This document shows positions 13,941 to 16,628 of a DNA stretch of 16,628 bases, piece after piece. Position 1 is the first letter of the stretch, and each line of letters starts with the position of its first letter. Source of the DNA: Hermodarchaeum sp048939595 (GTDB lineage: Archaea; Asgardarchaeota; Hermodarchaeia; Hermodarchaeales; Hermodarchaeaceae); the NCBI GenBank assembly GCA_048939595.1, contig JBHLPI010000041.1, forward strand, positions 1 through 16,628. Direction: 5' to 3'. The position numbers were made by a program, and so were the translations under genes. Under the pieces are notes generated by a model. The model was not told where the DNA came from. It did not search any database and saw nothing but the letters and a program-made list of their open reading frames with translations.

Positions 13941-13969
13941 GGGTCTTGTGACACTCGTCCTGACCGACA

Positions 13970-16628
13970 ATGCGTGGCTGGATCCTCGATGTGACTCCCC
14001 GGTCTGACCACTTGGTCCTGTGGTTACGCACGGCAACGGAATGTGTCCCATTAGATGTGCCCTATCAGCCACGGTTCTACTTACACGCACCGGGCGTCCA
14101 ATTCGAGGACTATGCGCCGCTGTTTGAGAGCCATCCCCTCATAAGCGCTGTGGCTCCTGAATTTCATCGGCTGCAGCTGCGGAGCCCACGACGTCCGGTT
14201 CTCGGCGTAACAGTCTCCTCCTGCACCCAACTCCCCCGTGTCGTCCGCGAGATCAAAACTCTAGCCGTCCCCCGTTTTCGCGTCTTCAACGGCGATCTCT
14301 CAGCTACGCAGCTGTGGTACCTAGAACAGCGGCGCTACCCCTTCGAACAGGTGGAGGTCCACACCGACCAGTCAGGGACCCGCGCAACCCAAATCGACTC
14401 CTGCGACTCCCGCTTGGCCCTGGACTATGATCTTCCTCCCTTTGATACCGTCGACCTCCACCTAGCGGGGGAGGACCTGTTTTGTGCAACTAGTTCCAAG
14501 GGCGATACCATTCAGACCACAGAGCCTATGATGCTCCAAGATTGGATCACCACTCAAAACCCTGATATCATCTTCACCGAAGACGGAGATGCCCGCATCT
14601 TCCCTACCTTGATTCAACGCGTTCAAGAGGCAGGAATGTTACAACAGTTCTCATTGAATCGTGACCAAACCCCACACGTGTTCAGTGATACAACACTGCC
14701 AGCAGGACGGGCCGTATTCCGGTATGGGACACCAGTCTTCTATCGTCCCCACCCATTTCACCTGCGCGGCCGTTTGCACTTGGACCGGTCGCATATGACC
14801 TTCGGCTCCTTCGATGGCCTCATCGAAGCTAGTCGACTCACCGCCTTTCCACCCCAACGCATGGCCCGAAGTAGCCCCGGGACAGGCATCAACTTACTCC
14901 AAATGCAAGAGGCCCTCAACCGTGGCGTCCTGATTCCCGAAACCAAAGCGGACCCTGAACAGTACAAGACCGGTCTGGAGCTTCTCAACGCCGATCGTGG
15001 AGGACATGTCATCACCCCCCGTGTCGGCGTGTTCAGTGATGTAGGTGAACTGGACTTCTTGTCCATGTATCCTGCCTTAATGATTAAATACAACATCTCG
15101 CCGGAAGCTCTGTTCTGTGACTGTTGCCCTGATGATGCAACTGTCGTTCCCGAGCTAGGGTATTGGCTGTGTCGACGTCAGCCAGGCATTGTTCCCACCT
15201 TTCTCAAACCGATTCTCGAAAAACGCACCTACTATAAACGACGTCGTTTTGATAATCCAGTATATGAAGCCCGCCAATCAGCACTGAAATGGCTGCTTGT
15301 AGTGTGTTTAGATTCTGATGAGATAGTACCAGTGAAAATCAATGGTGAAGTGCAACTAGTTAAGATAGGAAAGTATGTCGACCAATATGTTACATCAACC
15401 AGCGTACAACCCTGTAATGCTGACATCCAAGTAGTCGGACTAGACGAGCAGTATAAAGCAACCTTTGTTCCGGTAAAGCGGTTCTTCAAGCTTAATGCGC
15501 CAAGCACTCTTCTTAAAGTCAAGTTGGAGGGAGGCCGAGAGATTACCCTCACCCCTGACCACCCATCCTATGTCCTTGATAATGGCAAATTAGTCGTCAG
15601 AGAAACTCGACACCTCAGATGCGGTGATTTCTTACCAGTGCTACTCTCCGCTCCCTCAGGCTCGAACCAGTATCAATTCGACTTCATTGAAATTCTTCTT
15701 AACACACATTCAGAGAACACCTTAGATGCATGGAGAGTCCGTGGTTCAGTCGTAGGAAAAGCCATCACGGAGCATCGAAGCAAAATAGCGTCTGCACTGT
15801 CTCAAGGTAATCACACTTCTCAGGCGTTGAACCAGTGGCAAAGAGAAGGTTACATTCCCCTTAGGTATTTCAAGTTGCTTCAACTCTCTGTAGAAGAGCA
15901 TCAACAACTGCAAATAGGACGAGGACGACGAAAAGGCGGACTAGTTCAATGGATTCCAGCCACAGTACCGCTTGATGACAATCTAGCGTTCCTCTTAGGA
16001 TTCTTTGTAGGAGATGGAAGTGCAATCAGCAATATGATTCGACTTGATGTCAACTCAGAAGATGCGACTCTTCTCAAGAAACTCGAACAAACCATTTCAA
16101 CAATTTTTGGCATTGACGGACAGACCCGTAAGGAAGCACAAGCAAAAATGTGCGTGGTACAAATCAATAGCATCGCGCTCGTCGAACTATTCGAAAAAGC
16201 ATTCTTGATTGGAGCCACCGCACAGCGAGGGCGACTTCAGATACCACCCTACATCCTTAATGCGCAGAGAGAAATTCGATACGCGTTTCTTGCAGGACTA
16301 ATTGCAAGCGATGGGGTCATCGACAAAACGCGAAATGTGATTCGAATAAGCACAAACAGTGAGATGCTACTCAACCAACTAGGCTATTTGGCATTGACCA
16401 TGAACATTGATTTTCTGTTAAACCGATCAAAGAGGAAAGGAGTAGCACATGTCTTTCGAGTCACTGGAAAACGAAGTTTGACTGACATTCAAGCCAACTG
16501 TTTCATGAAGAAAAAACATGTACAAGTCCTACGTAGTAAAAGCGACAGCAAACACCCACATTCGCGAATTCGAGGAGTTCCTGTGCAAGGAACCCGTTTA
16601 CGACAACTTGCTCGGAAATATCGAAAGG
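13970..16628 (+). CDS. polB: Family B DNA polymerase, intein-interrupted, 3' end outside the window
   Basis: Open for 886 codons from ATG 13970 to the window edge; an in-frame TGA at 13961 makes this the first start. The N-terminal residues MRGWILDV suit archaeal family B polymerases. Motif A is present as LDFLSMYPALM, with D362, followed by KYNISPEAL. Next come GIVPTFLKPILEKRTYYKRR and the beginning of motif B, RQSALKWLLVV (435-445), at which point an intein (from C446) interrupts the gene. Exonuclease motif I (DxE) is not recognisable near residues 150-165; the ExoII region reads DIIFTEDGDARIFP, with only part conserved. Motif C and the C-extein lie beyond the window. It resembles the archaeal exonuclease-altered PolB group (PolB2-like) more than replicative PolB. 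G+C is high in the extein (33/60 and 37/60 in two hand-counted lines). Confidence 0.85.
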   Translation, partial: MRGWILDVTPRSDHLVLWLRTATECVPLDVPYQPRFYLHAPGVQFEDYAPLFESHPLISAVAPEFHRLQLRSPRRPVLGVTVSSCTQLPRVVREIKTLAVPRFRVFNGDLSATQLWYLEQRRYPFEQVEVHTDQSGTRATQIDSCDSRLALDYDLPPFDTVDLHLAGEDLFCATSSKGDTIQTTEPMMLQDWITTQNPDIIFTEDGDARIFPTLIQRVQEAGMLQQFSLNRDQTPHVFSDTTLPAGRAVFRYGTPVFYRPHPFHLRGRLHLDRSHMTFGSFDGLIEASRLTAFPPQRMARSSPGTGINLLQMQEALNRGVLIPETKADPEQYKTGLELLNADRGGHVITPRVGVFSDVGELDFLSMYPALMIKYNISPEALFCDCCPDDATVVPELGYWLCRRQPGIVPTFLKPILEKRTYYKRRRFDNPVYEARQSALKWLLVVCLDSDEIVPVKINGEVQLVKIGKYVDQYVTSTSVQPCNADIQVVGLDEQYKATFVPVKRFFKLNAPSTLLKVKLEGGREITLTPDHPSYVLDNGKLVVRETRHLRCGDFLPVLLSAPSGSNQYQFDFIEILLNTHSENTLDAWRVRGSVVGKAITEHRSKIASALSQGNHTSQALNQWQREGYIPLRYFKLLQLSVEEHQQLQIGRGRRKGGLVQWIPATVPLDDNLAFLLGFFVGDGSAISNMIRLDVNSEDATLLKKLEQTISTIFGIDGQTRKEAQAKMCVVQINSIALVELFEKAFLIGATAQRGRLQIPPYILNAQREIRYAFLAGLIASDGVIDKTRNVIRISTNSEMLLNQLGYLALTMNIDFLLNRSKRKGVAHVFRVTGKRSLTDIQANCFMKKKHVQVLRSKSDSKHPHSRIRGVPVQGTRLRQLARKYRK
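15305..16628 (+). mobile_element. Intein with LAGLIDADG homing endonuclease in polymerase motif B (C-terminus missing)
   Basis: The insertion begins at Cys446 of the polymerase frame (TGT 15305), right after SALKWLLVV. It has an intein block A-like opening, CLDSDEIVPVKINGEV, and a block B, GREITLTPDHPSYVLDNG, with the T-x-x-H residues at intein positions 83 and 86. An endonuclease follows with two LAGLIDADG-like motifs: LGFFVGDGS (Asp at intein position 237) and FLAGLIASDGVI (Asp at 336). Both catalytic Asp residues are intact. At least 441 residues are visible; the block F/G splice end (His-Asn plus Ser/Thr/Cys) is outside. Base composition drops here (22/60 and 25/60 G+C in two hand-counted lines). 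The host protein must be rebuilt by splicing to have a working fingers domain. Confidence 0.88.

Noticed and set aside
13613..13951. Open frame of 112 codons overlapping the end of the surface protein gene
   Set aside because: It lies out of frame over the membrane span, linker and zinc ribbon coding region; its sequence is low-complexity and matches nothing I recognise.
13816..13969. RNA gene or small coding gene between the surface protein and polymerase
   Set aside because: No tRNA-like arms, no ribosome site with a convincing frame; only a TATA-like element was seen.
14304..15552. Several minus-strand open frames opposite the polymerase
   Set aside because: They are antisense shadows of a continuous plus-strand frame with clear polymerase and intein motifs.
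15305..16628. Frameshifted or broken polymerase gene
   Set aside because: The frame from 13970 stays open and the inserted part has ordered intein and LAGLIDADG blocks, so an intein is the better explanation.

Overview
The window looks like a chromosomal piece of an archaeon, most likely an Asgard archaeon (a Thorarchaeia-like or related lineage is my best guess, not proven). The grounds are a Rab/Ras-type small GTPase, KaiC-like ATPases, an Archaeoglobus-type IscS, BRE/TATA-type promoters, many TTG/GTG starts preceded by GGAGG-like sites, a DUF2341 plus clostripain surface protein with a C-terminal zinc ribbon, and a family B DNA polymerase carrying an intein. Most genes are around 40-45% G+C; the polymerase extein is clearly richer.

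Layout. (1) 1-2647, plus strand: a tightly packed signalling cluster with the 3' end of a KaiC-like ATPase gene, a 27-codon mini-ORF, a Rab-like GTPase, a two-domain RecA/KaiC-like ATPase whose second P-loop is degenerate, and a stand-alone response-regulator receiver. Gaps are 19 and 5 bases, and two junctions overlap. (2) 4947-2656, minus strand: a sulfur-transfer operon in the order TusA-like, DsrE-like, IscS, IscU. The IscS has lost the lysine that normally holds PLP (Asp204 in its place) but keeps the sulfur-carrying Cys327. (3) 5133-6794, plus strand: a small ribbon-helix-helix-like protein and an acyl-CoA dehydrogenase, each apparently with its own promoter. (4) 6871-10595: two paralogous MFS transporters flanking a PadR-family regulator and a small Cys-containing helical protein. 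The PadR promoter carries three tandem 16-bp palindromes matching the PadR-type ATGT-N8-ACAT pattern. (5) 10675-13815: a 1046-residue secreted, membrane-anchored protein with DUF2341, clostripain-type (C11) peptidase and PPC-like parts, one membrane span and a cytoplasmic zinc ribbon. (6) 13970-16628 (runs off the end): a family B DNA polymerase, open for 886 codons. It is interrupted in motif B by an intein with a two-motif LAGLIDADG endonuclease.

How the parts may work together: region 1 could be a nucleotide-switch and phosphorelay module; region 2 passes persulfide sulfur to an Fe-S scaffold by a route that may not need PLP; region 4 looks like a drug- or stress-induced efflux locus under PadR autorepression. 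The strongest candidates for new biology are the PLP-lysine-less IscS operon, the GTPase/KaiC/receiver cluster, the PadR operator array and the polymerase intein with its composition step.
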